From: JAJPKK01 sp963807015
GTDB lineage: Bacteria > Pseudomonadota > Alphaproteobacteria > Rhizobiales > Xanthobacteraceae
NCBI GenBank assembly: GCA_963807015.1
Contig: CAWEAS010000001.1
Coordinates: 186,001 to 250,000, forward strand
Direction of reading: 5' to 3'
Length of the DNA: 64,000 bases
The notes beneath the pieces were generated by a model. The model saw only the letters and a list, made by a program, of their open reading frames with translations. It searched no databases and was not told the origin of the DNA. The translations under genes and the position numbers were made by a program. How positions within the stretch are numbered: position 1 is the first letter of the stretch; each line of letters opens with the position of its first letter. Positions 1-7,957 of this stretch are shown in pieces.

Positions 1-151
1 GTCCTTCCCCTCGGAAACCCGGGTCAAGCGCGGCCCGCGCTTCATCCATGGCGATGTCGAGCTGACCGAAAAGCTCGGGCGCAACGATCTGTGTCCCTGC
101 GGCTCCGGACGCAGATTTCAAACACTGCTGCATGCACTCGGGACGCTATGA
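1..151 (+). CDS. 3' end of a SEC-C motif protein, apparently frameshifted
   Basis: The 5' end lies outside the window. The frame starting at base 2 reads GDVELTEKLGRNDLCPCGSG and stops at 149-151. SEC-C motifs are small zinc-binding tails (CPCGSGxxFKxCC) seen on SecA and many small proteins. The first Cys pair is present, but the second is lost in this frame. Dropping one T from the TTT at 116-118 restores RFKHCC and opens the frame to a stop at 348-350. So the gene carries a one-base insertion inside the zinc motif, real or a sequence error. The N-terminal domain, and hence the function, cannot be seen. Confidence 0.6.
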   Translation, partial: SFPSETRVKRGPRFIHGDVELTEKLGRNDLCPCGSGRRFQTLLHALGTL

Positions 152-363
152 CGGCGTCAACCGCGCCTATTACTTTCAGGGACTAGGTCCTCCCTTGCTT
201 GAAAGGGGTGGGACGGCATCCCACCGCCGAGCAGATTTGGCATGGTTCGTGCTGGCAGCAAGCTGTCCGGCAGAGAGCGGAGATCATTGTCCGCTTGTCT
301 GGAAAACACCCGATGAGCGCGGAGTGTGCATCGCGTGTCCGGGCCGATGACGGAATAGCCACG

Positions 364-1230
364 ATGCCATATCGAAGTTTGATCGCCGCGGCCGTGTTCG
401 CCATCCTCGCGGTGCCGCCGAGCTTTGCCTTGTCGGCGCCGTTTGATGAAACGAAATATCCGGATTGGTCGGGTCAGTGGGAGCGATTTGCCCCTCCCGG
501 AGTGCGCGGTCCGCTGGGTCACGACCAGACCAAGCCCGGCGGATATGGACAGGAGGCGCCGCTCACGGCCGAATATCAGGCGGTGTTTGAAGACAGCCTC
601 AAGGAACAAGCAAAGGGCGGGCTTGGCAACTTCCCGACCTCCTGGTGCTATCCGGCCGGCATGCCACATATGATGATGGCGTTTCGGCCGTTGGAATTCG
701 TCATCACCAAGAACGCCACCTACATCTTGATCGGCAGCGATGACCATCATCGTCGCGTCTATACCGATGGGCGTGACTACCCGGCGGAACTCGAGCCGAC
801 CTACGCGGGCTACTCCATTGGTCGATGGGTCGACGAAGACGGCGACGGCCGCTACGACGCACTCGAAATCGAAACGCGAGGCCCTTTCAAGGGACCCCGT
901 GCCTATGATTCAACCGGCCTGCCGCTGCACTTCGACAATCAGTCGATCTTCAAGGAGCGTATCTACCTCGACAAAACCAACTCGAGCGTTATTCATGACG
1001 AGATCACTGTTATCGATCACGCGCTGACGCGCCCATGGACCGTCGACAAGCGATACATTCACAATTCAAATCCGCGACCGCAGTGGCAGGAATATTTCTG
1101 CGGCGAGAACAACGCTCAGATCGTCATCGGCACCGAGAACTACTTCCGCAGCGCCGACGGGTTGCTGATGCCGGCCCGCAAGGACCAGTCGCCGCCTGAC
1201 CTTCGATACTTCAAGCAAACGCGGAAATAG
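364..1230 (+). CDS. Exported protein of unknown function ('PDWSGQW' family), paralogue of 19470-20306
   Basis: About 288 residues from the ATG at 364, chosen because it gives a clean signal peptide (MPYRSLIAAAVFAILAVPPS, then FALSA). The frame is open upstream to 199, but that stretch looks non-coding. The mature protein begins with YPDWSGQW and has GMPHMMMAFRPLEFVIT, RRVYTDGRDYP, a Ca-loop-like DEDGDGRYD, HDEITVIDHALTRPW and a C-terminal MPARKDQSPPDL. The same blocks occur in the same order in the protein at 19470-20306. The second copy sits beside a cytochrome c gene, which hints at a periplasmic redox context, but no function can be assigned. Confidence 0.8.
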   Translation: MPYRSLIAAAVFAILAVPPSFALSAPFDETKYPDWSGQWERFAPPGVRGPLGHDQTKPGGYGQEAPLTAEYQAVFEDSLKEQAKGGLGNFPTSWCYPAGMPHMMMAFRPLEFVITKNATYILIGSDDHHRRVYTDGRDYPAELEPTYAGYSIGRWVDEDGDGRYDALEIETRGPFKGPRAYDSTGLPLHFDNQSIFKERIYLDKTNSSVIHDEITVIDHALTRPWTVDKRYIHNSNPRPQWQEYFCGENNAQIVIGTENYFRSADGLLMPARKDQSPPDLRYFKQTRK

Positions 1231-1333
1231 CCTCGCGCGCACGAACGCGTGAGCCGATGCGCTTGCGATTGCTTGCCGTGCACTCGGCCGGATAGAACAT
1301 TACGCAGCTCGGCCTCACATCCGCGGAAGAGAA

Positions 1334-2326
1334 ATGCTCGAACGTATGAAGCTCGGTCAGAAATTTCGTCCCGTCGTCCAAGCGGCGCTGCTTGCCGCCG
1401 TGGTCGCGTCGAACTCGCCAGCACACGCGGCGTGGCTCGAGCGCCCGGTCACGCTCGTCGTGCCGTTTGCGCCGGGTGGAATCACGGACATCCTGGCGCG
1501 CATGACGGCGGAGCGGCTGCAGTCCGCGCTCAAGCAGTCGTTCGTCGTCGAAAACGTATCGGGCGCCGGCGGCATTACCGCGACAATGCGGGTCGCACGT
1601 GCGCCGGCTGACGGCAACACGCTCTATTTCGCCACGTTGTCCCAGATCGGCATCGCGCCATTCACCAACAAGCTCGAGGTCGATCCGGTCAAGGCCTTCA
1701 GCCCAATCTCGATCATCGCAACCAGTCCCTTTGTTACCGCCATCCGCAACTCGTTTCCGGCGGACTCGCTCGCCGATTTCATCGCCAAAGCGAAGTCGGA
1801 GCCCGGCAAATACAACTTTGCCTCGGCAGGCGTTGGGACGCTGACGCATCTGTCGTCCGCGGTCATGCTCAAGAACGCGGACATCGACATGGTGCACATC
1901 GCCTACCGCGGCGTCGCGCCGGCATTTGCCGCGCTGCTCGCAGGCCAGGTCGACCTGTTGTCGGCAACGCCGGTCGAGGTTCGGCCGTACGCCAACTCCG
2001 GCAAGCTGAAAGTGATCGCCGTTACCGGGCCGCAGCGCTCGAAGTACTTTCCGAATGTACCGGCCGTGCGCGAGATTTTTCCGGCGGCCCCTGCGGTCAT
2101 CACCTGGAACGCCGTCCTTGCTCCTGCCGGCACGCCGAAGGAGATCATCGACGCCCTATCCCATGCGATCATGACGGCCGAGGAAAGCGGGGAATTCCGC
2201 GCCAAGCTCGAAAGCATCGGCGTCGATCCGGTGGTGCAGACGCCGGACGAGTTCGCCAGCATCATCGCGCAGGATACGCAGTTGTGGCGGGACGCGATCG
2301 CGAAACTCGGCCTGCAGGCGCAGTGA
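1334..2326 (+). CDS. Tripartite tricarboxylate transporter substrate-binding protein (Bug/TctC family)
   Basis: 330 residues, typical for the family. A long signal peptide ends near SPAHA-AW, followed by the hallmark RPVTLVVPFAPGGITD, then GAGGITATMRVARAPADG, the central NFASAGVGTLTHL, VHIAYRGVAPA, and a C-terminal APAGTPKEIIDAL. Bug proteins bind small carboxylates or aromatic acids in the periplasm for TctAB-type permeases. No tctA/tctB genes lie nearby, so this is one of the orphan copies common in these genomes, and its ligand is unknown. It stands alone between the PDWSGQW gene and a small exported protein. Confidence 0.9.
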   Translation: MLERMKLGQKFRPVVQAALLAAVVASNSPAHAAWLERPVTLVVPFAPGGITDILARMTAERLQSALKQSFVVENVSGAGGITATMRVARAPADGNTLYFATLSQIGIAPFTNKLEVDPVKAFSPISIIATSPFVTAIRNSFPADSLADFIAKAKSEPGKYNFASAGVGTLTHLSSAVMLKNADIDMVHIAYRGVAPAFAALLAGQVDLLSATPVEVRPYANSGKLKVIAVTGPQRSKYFPNVPAVREIFPAAPAVITWNAVLAPAGTPKEIIDALSHAIMTAEESGEFRAKLESIGVDPVVQTPDEFASIIAQDTQLWRDAIAKLGLQAQ

Positions 2327-2408
2327 ACCGCAAAGCGGCTTGCCGCTGACATAAAACCTCGTACGCTGCCCCTCGTGAATTTCCGCAATGGCAGCGAGGG
2401 GGAAACAG

Positions 2409-2921
2409 ATGACAAGTCGTCGCCGTGCAATTGAATTTTGCGTCGTGTCCGCGATCGCGGCCGCTTCCTTTTTCCTGCCATCGGTCGCGGGCGCCCAGCA
2501 GGCGTTCCAGCGCTTCCTTCCGCTGCTCGTCGATGTCGATGGGTGGCAGGGCAAGAAAGCCGACGGCATGTCGCTGGAGATGCCCGGAAACAACATGGTG
2601 ACCGCGACGCGCGAATATCAGCGCGGTCCGGCCCGTATTCATGCGCAGATTCTCACCGGCTCGGCCGCTCAAGGCGCGTTGGCGGCGATGCAGACGCTCA
2701 ACATCGAGACCAGCGACGGTCGCATGAGCACATCGACGATCGACGGCCTCAAAGTTACGAGGACGTTCACCATCAAAGACAAATCCGGGGCGATCATGGT
2801 GGCCCTCGGGCCCAACGCCATGTTTAGCTTCACCTTCAACGGCATCGGCGACGACGAGGCGCTGCAGCTTGCCAAGAAGTTCAACTGGAAGGCCATGGAA
2901 ACGACGGCGCAAGCGAAATGA
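2409..2921 (+). CDS. Small exported protein of unknown function
   Basis: 170 residues from the ATG at 2409, preceded by a purine-rich SD (gaggggga) about 6 nt upstream; an ATG at 2388 in the same frame lacks one. The N-terminus is a signal peptide (hydrophobic stretch FCVVSAIAAASFFLPSVAGA, then QQAF). The mature part has DVDGWQGKKADGMSLEMPGN and a C-terminal FSFTFNGIGDDEALQLAKKFNWKAM, giving a small alpha/beta pattern without catalytic motifs. It is probably periplasmic. I do not recognise a named family. Confidence 0.75.
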   Translation: MTSRRRAIEFCVVSAIAAASFFLPSVAGAQQAFQRFLPLLVDVDGWQGKKADGMSLEMPGNNMVTATREYQRGPARIHAQILTGSAAQGALAAMQTLNIETSDGRMSTSTIDGLKVTRTFTIKDKSGAIMVALGPNAMFSFTFNGIGDDEALQLAKKFNWKAMETTAQAK

Positions 2922-2969
2922 TGCAGCCGGCGAATGGGCTGACGCCGTTGCCGCGATTGGGCTGAACCC

Positions 2970-4109
2970 ATGAAACGATGCGGTGTGCTCGTAGGGCTCG
3001 TCACGGCGCTCGTTCTCTCGAACGGCAGCGCGCGGGCGGCTGATAAATTCTTCGAAGAGACCGTCGAGTTCACCGGGGCTGTTCTGTTTCTCCAAACTCA
3101 CGTCCCGGCACTCGTCATCGGCGTAGTGCGCGACGGGAAGACCGCTGTCTTCGGCTTCGGCGAAACTTCGGACGGCTCCGGCAAACCGCCGGACGGGCGG
3201 ACGTTGCTGCGCGTCGGGTCGCTGACAAAGTCATTTACCGGCCAGGTTCTGGCAAGCCTCGTGGCGGACGGCACGGTGAAATTCACCGATCGGCTGCAAG
3301 ATCGCCTTGGCTGGAACGTCACGGTTCCGAGCCGCGATGGGCGGCAGATCAAGTTGATCGATCTCGTCACCCACTCGTCGGGGCTGCCGCGCGAGGTCGA
3401 GCGTGAGCCGGGCCCGCCCAACGACCCGTTCTCGACCTTGACGGTCGAGGCCTATCGCAAGGGCTTGGCCTCCGATCCGCTGATCTTCGCGCCGGGCACC
3501 GGTGCGCTCTACTCCAATTTCGCATTCGACGTGCTGCCGGCGGCGCTGTCGCACGCCGCCGGCAAACCCTACGACGCGCTGCTGAAGGAGCGCGTCTTCG
3601 ATCCGGCTGGATTGAAGGACACCGTGCTCGCGCCGCGTGCCGCCGATCGCATCCGCCTTCTGCAAGGCCACAACTTCGACGGCAAGCCGCTGCCCGACGT
3701 CGAAACGCCGCTCATCGCCGCGGGCGCGAGCGGCATCTATTCGACGCCGGATGACATCCTGACCTGGCTATCGTGGCACCTCGATCGCTTCGCCTCGAAG
3801 GAGGCCGAGGTTCGCCTCCTCGATCACGCCCCCTACCTTCCGCGCGACGGCCTCAATCCGGTGTCGGGCTTTGACGAGTCCGGCCACATGGATGCCATCA
3901 GCCTCGGCTGGATCGTGATGGCACCGCATGACGACCAGCCGCTCATTCTGCAGAAGGCCGGCGGCCTGCAGGGCATCTTCAGCTACACCGCCTTCGCGCC
4001 GACGCGCGGCGTTGGCATATTCATCGCCATCAACAAGTTCGACTTCGGTGCCGCGCTGACGATGGCCAGCGCCGTCAATCACCTGATTGCGGAACTCGCG
4101 CCGCGCTGA
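2970..4109 (+). CDS. ampH: AmpH-like serine beta-lactamase-fold hydrolase (penicillin-binding protein)
   Basis: 379 residues with a signal peptide (cleavage near SARA-AD). Class C beta-lactamase/DD-peptidase motifs are in order: S84-L-T-K87 (RVGSLTKSF), Y181-S-N183 (ALYSNFAFDV) and a third motif K329-A-G-G. Layout and spacing resemble E. coli AmpH, a periplasmic DD-carboxypeptidase/endopeptidase in peptidoglycan recycling, including THSSGLPRE and GASGIYSTPDDI. The third motif is KAG rather than KTG, so reactivity with beta-lactams may be altered. It is convergent with eipB, with about 78 bp between the stop codons. Family membership is firm; the AmpH assignment is by resemblance. Confidence 0.85.
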   Translation: MKRCGVLVGLVTALVLSNGSARAADKFFEETVEFTGAVLFLQTHVPALVIGVVRDGKTAVFGFGETSDGSGKPPDGRTLLRVGSLTKSFTGQVLASLVADGTVKFTDRLQDRLGWNVTVPSRDGRQIKLIDLVTHSSGLPREVEREPGPPNDPFSTLTVEAYRKGLASDPLIFAPGTGALYSNFAFDVLPAALSHAAGKPYDALLKERVFDPAGLKDTVLAPRAADRIRLLQGHNFDGKPLPDVETPLIAAGASGIYSTPDDILTWLSWHLDRFASKEAEVRLLDHAPYLPRDGLNPVSGFDESGHMDAISLGWIVMAPHDDQPLILQKAGGLQGIFSYTAFAPTRGVGIFIAINKFDFGAALTMASAVNHLIAELAPR

Positions 4110-4187
4110 AATCGCACGGCGACGCTGCCCGACGTCGGACGCCCTCCCCCATTCCACGCTCCGCCATGCAAGCAGAGAGCGAGGGGC

Positions 4188-5048
4188 CTACTTGCAGGCG
4201 GGTGTGTCCTTGAGCTCGAGCTGGGACATCTTGCCGTCGACAACGAAATCGCCGTAGTCGAGGACAAGCGCGCGCGAGATACCGTTCTCGTAGAGCTCGA
4301 AGCCGATGGAATAGACCGGCGTCTGCTCGCCGGTCGTCGAGCTTGCAGCCTGATCGAAATAGCTGATGGTGACCGGCCAACGCTTCATGCCGGCAAGCGC
4401 GGTGTTGCCCGCCGCAGCGTCATCGGGCTTGCGCTCGTCGGGAGGAATCTCGTGGCCGATCACGGTCAGCGTCGAAAATACCTTCTCGCCGGTTTCGGAA
4501 CCGTCGAACACCGGCAACTCCATCAGCGTCTTGCCGGCTTGCGCGGCCTCGATGATGCGCCGCATGTGCTCGGTCGGGAACGCAATCTTGGCGTCGAGGT
4601 CGAAGGTCTTGTCGTTCGGCTTCTGCAGCTTGATCTCGATGCCCCGGGTCTCGCGCTCCGCCTTGCCGTCGACCTCGTCGACCGTGCGCTCGTTGACCTT
4701 GTTCTGGGAGTTGAAGCGGAAGGTCTTGGCGTCGCCGTCTTCGAATGTCGTGGCGCGCAGGTCGCTCAGCGCAACCTTGCCCTCGCCGCTGTCGATCTCG
4801 GAGACCTGGCGGAATTGCAGCGCATAGCCCTCGCAGGAGCTGCCGGAGAAATCATAGAGGATGCGACCGCGAACCATTTCGATCGGACGCCGGCCGCGCG
4901 ATTTCGACAGGGTCAGGTCATAGACCGCACGGTGCGCCGCGAGCCCAATCCCCCCACCGGCCTGCGCCGGCGCCGGCTGCACCAGACAGCTCCCCGCGAA
5001 CAACGCGGCAGCCGCCGTCTGCATGGCGAAATCGATCCGTGTCATCAA
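4188..5048 (-). CDS. eipB: EipB/DUF1849 periplasmic cell-envelope integrity protein
   Basis: 286 residues with an N-terminal signal peptide (AAAALFAGSCLVQPAPAQA). The mature start LAAHRAVYDLTLSKSRG and the block MVRGRILYDFSGSSCEGYAL are typical of DUF1849, the EipB family of Brucella, a spiral beta-barrel protein needed for envelope integrity. Two conserved cysteines are visible, one in SSCEG and one in the C-terminal TPACK; in EipB they form a disulfide. The gene is divergent from the RidA-like gene at 5300, with about 250 bp between them that should hold both promoters. Confidence 0.9.
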   Translation of the reverse strand: MMTRIDFAMQTAAAALFAGSCLVQPAPAQAGGGIGLAAHRAVYDLTLSKSRGRRPIEMVRGRILYDFSGSSCEGYALQFRQVSEIDSGEGKVALSDLRATTFEDGDAKTFRFNSQNKVNERTVDEVDGKAERETRGIEIKLQKPNDKTFDLDAKIAFPTEHMRRIIEAAQAGKTLMELPVFDGSETGEKVFSTLTVIGHEIPPDERKPDDAAAGNTALAGMKRWPVTISYFDQAASSTTGEQTPVYSIGFELYENGISRALVLDYGDFVVDGKMSQLELKDTPACK

Positions 5049-5299
5049 ACCTCCTCATAACACCGCGGTTTCCGGTGATTCGCGCCCGCCCGAAGACACC
5101 ATAGGAGTCATGAAAAAACGGCGCAACTGCGGTACGGCCGCGAAACTGCGCGTTTTATGAACCACTTCGCGCGTTTCCTTGCTCAAATTCGTGCCATGAC
5201 TTGCGGCGAGCGCACCGATTAGCGTTGCATTGACGCAGGCGCGCTGCTTGCCAGTGCCGAGCCAATCGGCGAAAGTTGCACTTCGCTGGGGGACGCAAA

Positions 5300-5765
5300 A
5301 TGGCCGGGACATTCGAGAAAAAGCTTGAGGAACTTGGGATCACGCTGCCGACACCGGCGGCGCCCATTGCCAATTACGTCGGGTTCGTGCGCACCGGGCG
5401 GCTCTTGTTCGTGTCCGGGCAGCTTTGCCTGGCCGACGGCGTGCTCGTCGCGAAGGGCAAGCTCGGCCCTCAGGTGACCGTGGAGCGCGGCCAGGCCGCT
5501 GCGCGCGCCTGCGCGGTCAACGTGCTCGCCCAGGTCAAAGCCGCGCTCGGCGATCTCGACAAGGTGACCCGCGTCGTGCGGCTCGGCGGCTTCATCAATT
5601 CGGCGCCGGATTTCCTTGACGGGCCCGCCGTGATGAACGGCGCTTCAGAATCTCATGGTTGCGGTGTTCGGCGACAAGGGCCGCCACGCCCGCACCACCA
5701 TCGGCGTCGCCGCGTTGCCGGCGGATGCTGCTGTTGAGGTCGAGGGTACCTTCGAGGTGTCGTGA
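5300..5765 (+). pseudogene. RidA family protein disrupted by an apparent +1 frameshift
   Basis: Starts MAGTFEKKLEELGITLPTPA and continues with the RidA core FVRTGRLLFVSGQL and VVRLGGFINSAPDF. At about 5651 the frame breaks: the uninterrupted frame runs to a spurious stop at 5737. Removing one T gives NGASELMVAVFGDKGRHART and then TTIGVAALPADAAVEVEG, ending at the TGA at 5763-5765, a normal RidA length of about 154 residues. That restored stop overlaps the GTG of the next gene by four bases, which argues that the restored frame is the ancestral one. RidA proteins hydrolyse reactive enamines/imines. The insertion may be real or a sequence error. Confidence 0.8.
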
Positions 5766-6529
5766 GCGGCGCCGATCCCGCGCTGCCGGGCGTGCCTGCT
5801 TGGCTGACGGCGCGGCCGATTGCCCATCGCGGGCTGCACGACGGCAGCCGCATCATCGAGAACACGCCCTCCGCGGTCGCGGCCGCGATCGCCGGCAATT
5901 ACGGCGTCGAAGTCGACCTGCAGATCTCGTCCGACGGCGAAGCCATGGTCCATCACGACGATGACCTCGGGCGGCTCACGGACGGCCGCGGAGCGCTGCG
6001 GAATTTCACGGCCGGGGACCTCAAGCGCGTCCCTTTCAAAGCGATCGCCGACCGCATGATGACGCTCGGCGAGCTGTGCGAGCTGGTGGCCGGGCGCGTC
6101 GCGCTTGTCCTCGAGATCAAGTCGCGGTTCGACGCCGACCTGCGGCTCGCGCACTGCGTCGCCGCGGCGCTTGGCCGCAATCCCGGCCCGGTCGGAATCA
6201 TGTCGTTTGATCCGGCGCCGATTATCGAATTGAGACGGATCGCTCCGCACATTGCCCGTGGCATTGTCGCGGAGCGGCATTTCCGTGCACGGGAATGGGG
6301 CGCGCTGAGCGCCGCCCGGCGCCTGGAACTGGCATTTCTCCTGCATGCGGGAAGAAGCCGGCCGGCGTTCATCGCATACAAGGTCAGCGATCTTGCCGGC
6401 ATTGCGCCGCGGGCGGCGCGGCGTATCTTCGGTCTGCCCATGCTCACCTGGACCGTGCGCACCGAGGCTGACCGCGCCATGGCGGCGCGCTACGCCGACC
6501 AGATGATCTTCGAAGGATTTCACGCCTGA
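5762..6529 (+). CDS. Glycerophosphodiester phosphodiesterase family protein
   Basis: 255 residues, with a GTG start overlapping the restored RidA stop (GTGA), which indicates translational coupling. GDPD motifs are clear: IAHRGLHDG near the N-terminus, the metal ligands in ENTPSA and VEVDLQIS, the catalytic HHDDDLGRLTDG, LVLEIKS in the middle and MLTWTVRTEADR at the C-terminal end. These TIM-barrel enzymes cleave glycerophosphodiesters to sn-glycerol 3-phosphate and an alcohol. No signal peptide is seen, so it is probably cytoplasmic, as for UgpQ. It is followed one base later by the FemAB-like gene. Confidence 0.9.
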   Translation: MSGADPALPGVPAWLTARPIAHRGLHDGSRIIENTPSAVAAAIAGNYGVEVDLQISSDGEAMVHHDDDLGRLTDGRGALRNFTAGDLKRVPFKAIADRMMTLGELCELVAGRVALVLEIKSRFDADLRLAHCVAAALGRNPGPVGIMSFDPAPIIELRRIAPHIARGIVAERHFRAREWGALSAARRLELAFLLHAGRSRPAFIAYKVSDLAGIAPRAARRIFGLPMLTWTVRTEADRAMAARYADQMIFEGFHA

Positions 6530-6530
6530 T

Positions 6531-7808
6531 ATGTTTCGCAAATCCGCGTCCTCGGGGCTTTCCAAGAGCACGACCGACACCCCCGCATCATCATCGGACG
6601 GCGATGTGCGCGTGCGCGTGCTCAGTGCGGTCAAGGAGATCGAGGCCGCGGAGTGGGACCGCTTCGCCGGCAGCGGCAGCGCCGCCAATCCGTTCACCCG
6701 TCATGCCTTTCTTGCAGCGCTCGAAGACTCCAAGTCGGCGACGGCGCGCACCGGCTGGCAACCGCAGCACCTTGTCGCCGAGGCCGCCGGCCGCGTCGTC
6801 GGTGTCGCCCCGTGCTATTTGAAGTCTCATTCGCGCGGCGAATACGTGTTCGATCGCGGCTGGGCCGACGCCTACGAGCGTGCCGGCGGCAGCTACTATC
6901 CGAAGCTTCAGGTCTCCGTGCCGTTCACGCCCGCAGCCGGCCGACGGCTGCTGGTCGGGCCCGCTGCTGACCCCGCGACGGCTGCCCTCGGCGAGGCCGC
7001 GCTCGCCCAGGGGCTCATCCAGTTGTGCAGCCTGCGCGAGGCTTCCTCGGCCCACATCACTTTCATGACACAGACCGAACAGGCGGCGCTGGGCAAGCAC
7101 GGCTTCATCGCTCGCACCGACCAGCAGTTTCACTGGGACAATGCAGGCTTTGCGACATTCGACGACTTCCTTGCGGAACTGTCGTCGCGCAAGCGCAAGA
7201 CCATCAAGCGCGAGCGGCGTGATGCCGTCGCGAATGATATTGAAGTGAAGTGGCTGACCGGCAACGATCTCACCGAGGACGCCTGGGACGCCTTCTTCGC
7301 CTTCTACATGGAAACCGGATCGCGCAAATGGGGCCGGCCGTATCTCACCCGCGAATTCTTCTCGCGCATCGGCGCGACCATGGCCGATGAAACGCTGCTG
7401 ATCATGGCGAAGCGCAACGGCCGCTACGTCGCGGGCGCCATCAATTTCATCGGCGCGGATACGCTTTTCGGCCGCCACTGGGGCGCTGTTGAGCACCACC
7501 CCTTCCTGCATTTCGAGATTTGCTACTATCAGGCGATTCAGTTCGCTATCGAGCACAAGCTCGGCCGGGTCGAGGCCGGCGCCCAGGGCGAACACAAGCT
7601 CGCGCGCGGCTATTTGCCGAACACCACCTATTCGGCACATTACATCGCCGACCCCGCTTTCCGCCGGGCGATCGACGACTACCTTGTGCGAGAGCGCGCT
7701 TACGTCGAGGCCGCTGGCCGCGAGTTGATGGCCGCGAGCCCGTTCCGCAAGGAAGCGTGCGCCGCCGACGCGAGCGAGGATTTGGAAAGCGAAGACGCGG
7801 GCTTCTGA
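6531..7808 (+). CDS. GNAT/FemAB-like acyltransferase (COG3146 family)
   Basis: 425 residues. After a polar N-terminus comes EWDRFAGSGSAANPFTRHAFL, then the family block FDRGWADAYERAGGSYYPKL and VPFTPAAGRRLL, a second acetyltransferase-like half with SSRKRKTIKRERR, and the C-terminal ARGYLPNTTYSAHYI. These tandem-GNAT proteins are annotated as possible peptidoglycan-related aminoacyl/acyl transferases, but their substrate is not established. The gene follows the GDPD gene with one base between stop and ATG, so RidA, GDPD and this gene form a three-gene transcription unit. Confidence 0.85.
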   Translation: MFRKSASSGLSKSTTDTPASSSDGDVRVRVLSAVKEIEAAEWDRFAGSGSAANPFTRHAFLAALEDSKSATARTGWQPQHLVAEAAGRVVGVAPCYLKSHSRGEYVFDRGWADAYERAGGSYYPKLQVSVPFTPAAGRRLLVGPAADPATAALGEAALAQGLIQLCSLREASSAHITFMTQTEQAALGKHGFIARTDQQFHWDNAGFATFDDFLAELSSRKRKTIKRERRDAVANDIEVKWLTGNDLTEDAWDAFFAFYMETGSRKWGRPYLTREFFSRIGATMADETLLIMAKRNGRYVAGAINFIGADTLFGRHWGAVEHHPFLHFEICYYQAIQFAIEHKLGRVEAGAQGEHKLARGYLPNTTYSAHYIADPAFRRAIDDYLVRERAYVEAAGRELMAASPFRKEACAADASEDLESEDAGF

Positions 7809-7957
7809 GTAGAGGCTTCGCGCAAAGACTTACATTCAGGCCATTCAGGCGCGCTGATCCGTAGGGGGCAAAGCACGAACACAGTCCGTGCGTCCTCGCT
7901 CAAAAAAGAAGTCGCCGGTCGCGGAAAGTTTACCGCGCATTAACGAATTCGATAGCA

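Noticed and set aside
199..363. Upstream extension of the exported protein at 364
   Set aside because: It overlaps the shifted SEC-C frame, lacks an SD and would bury the signal peptide in the middle of the protein.
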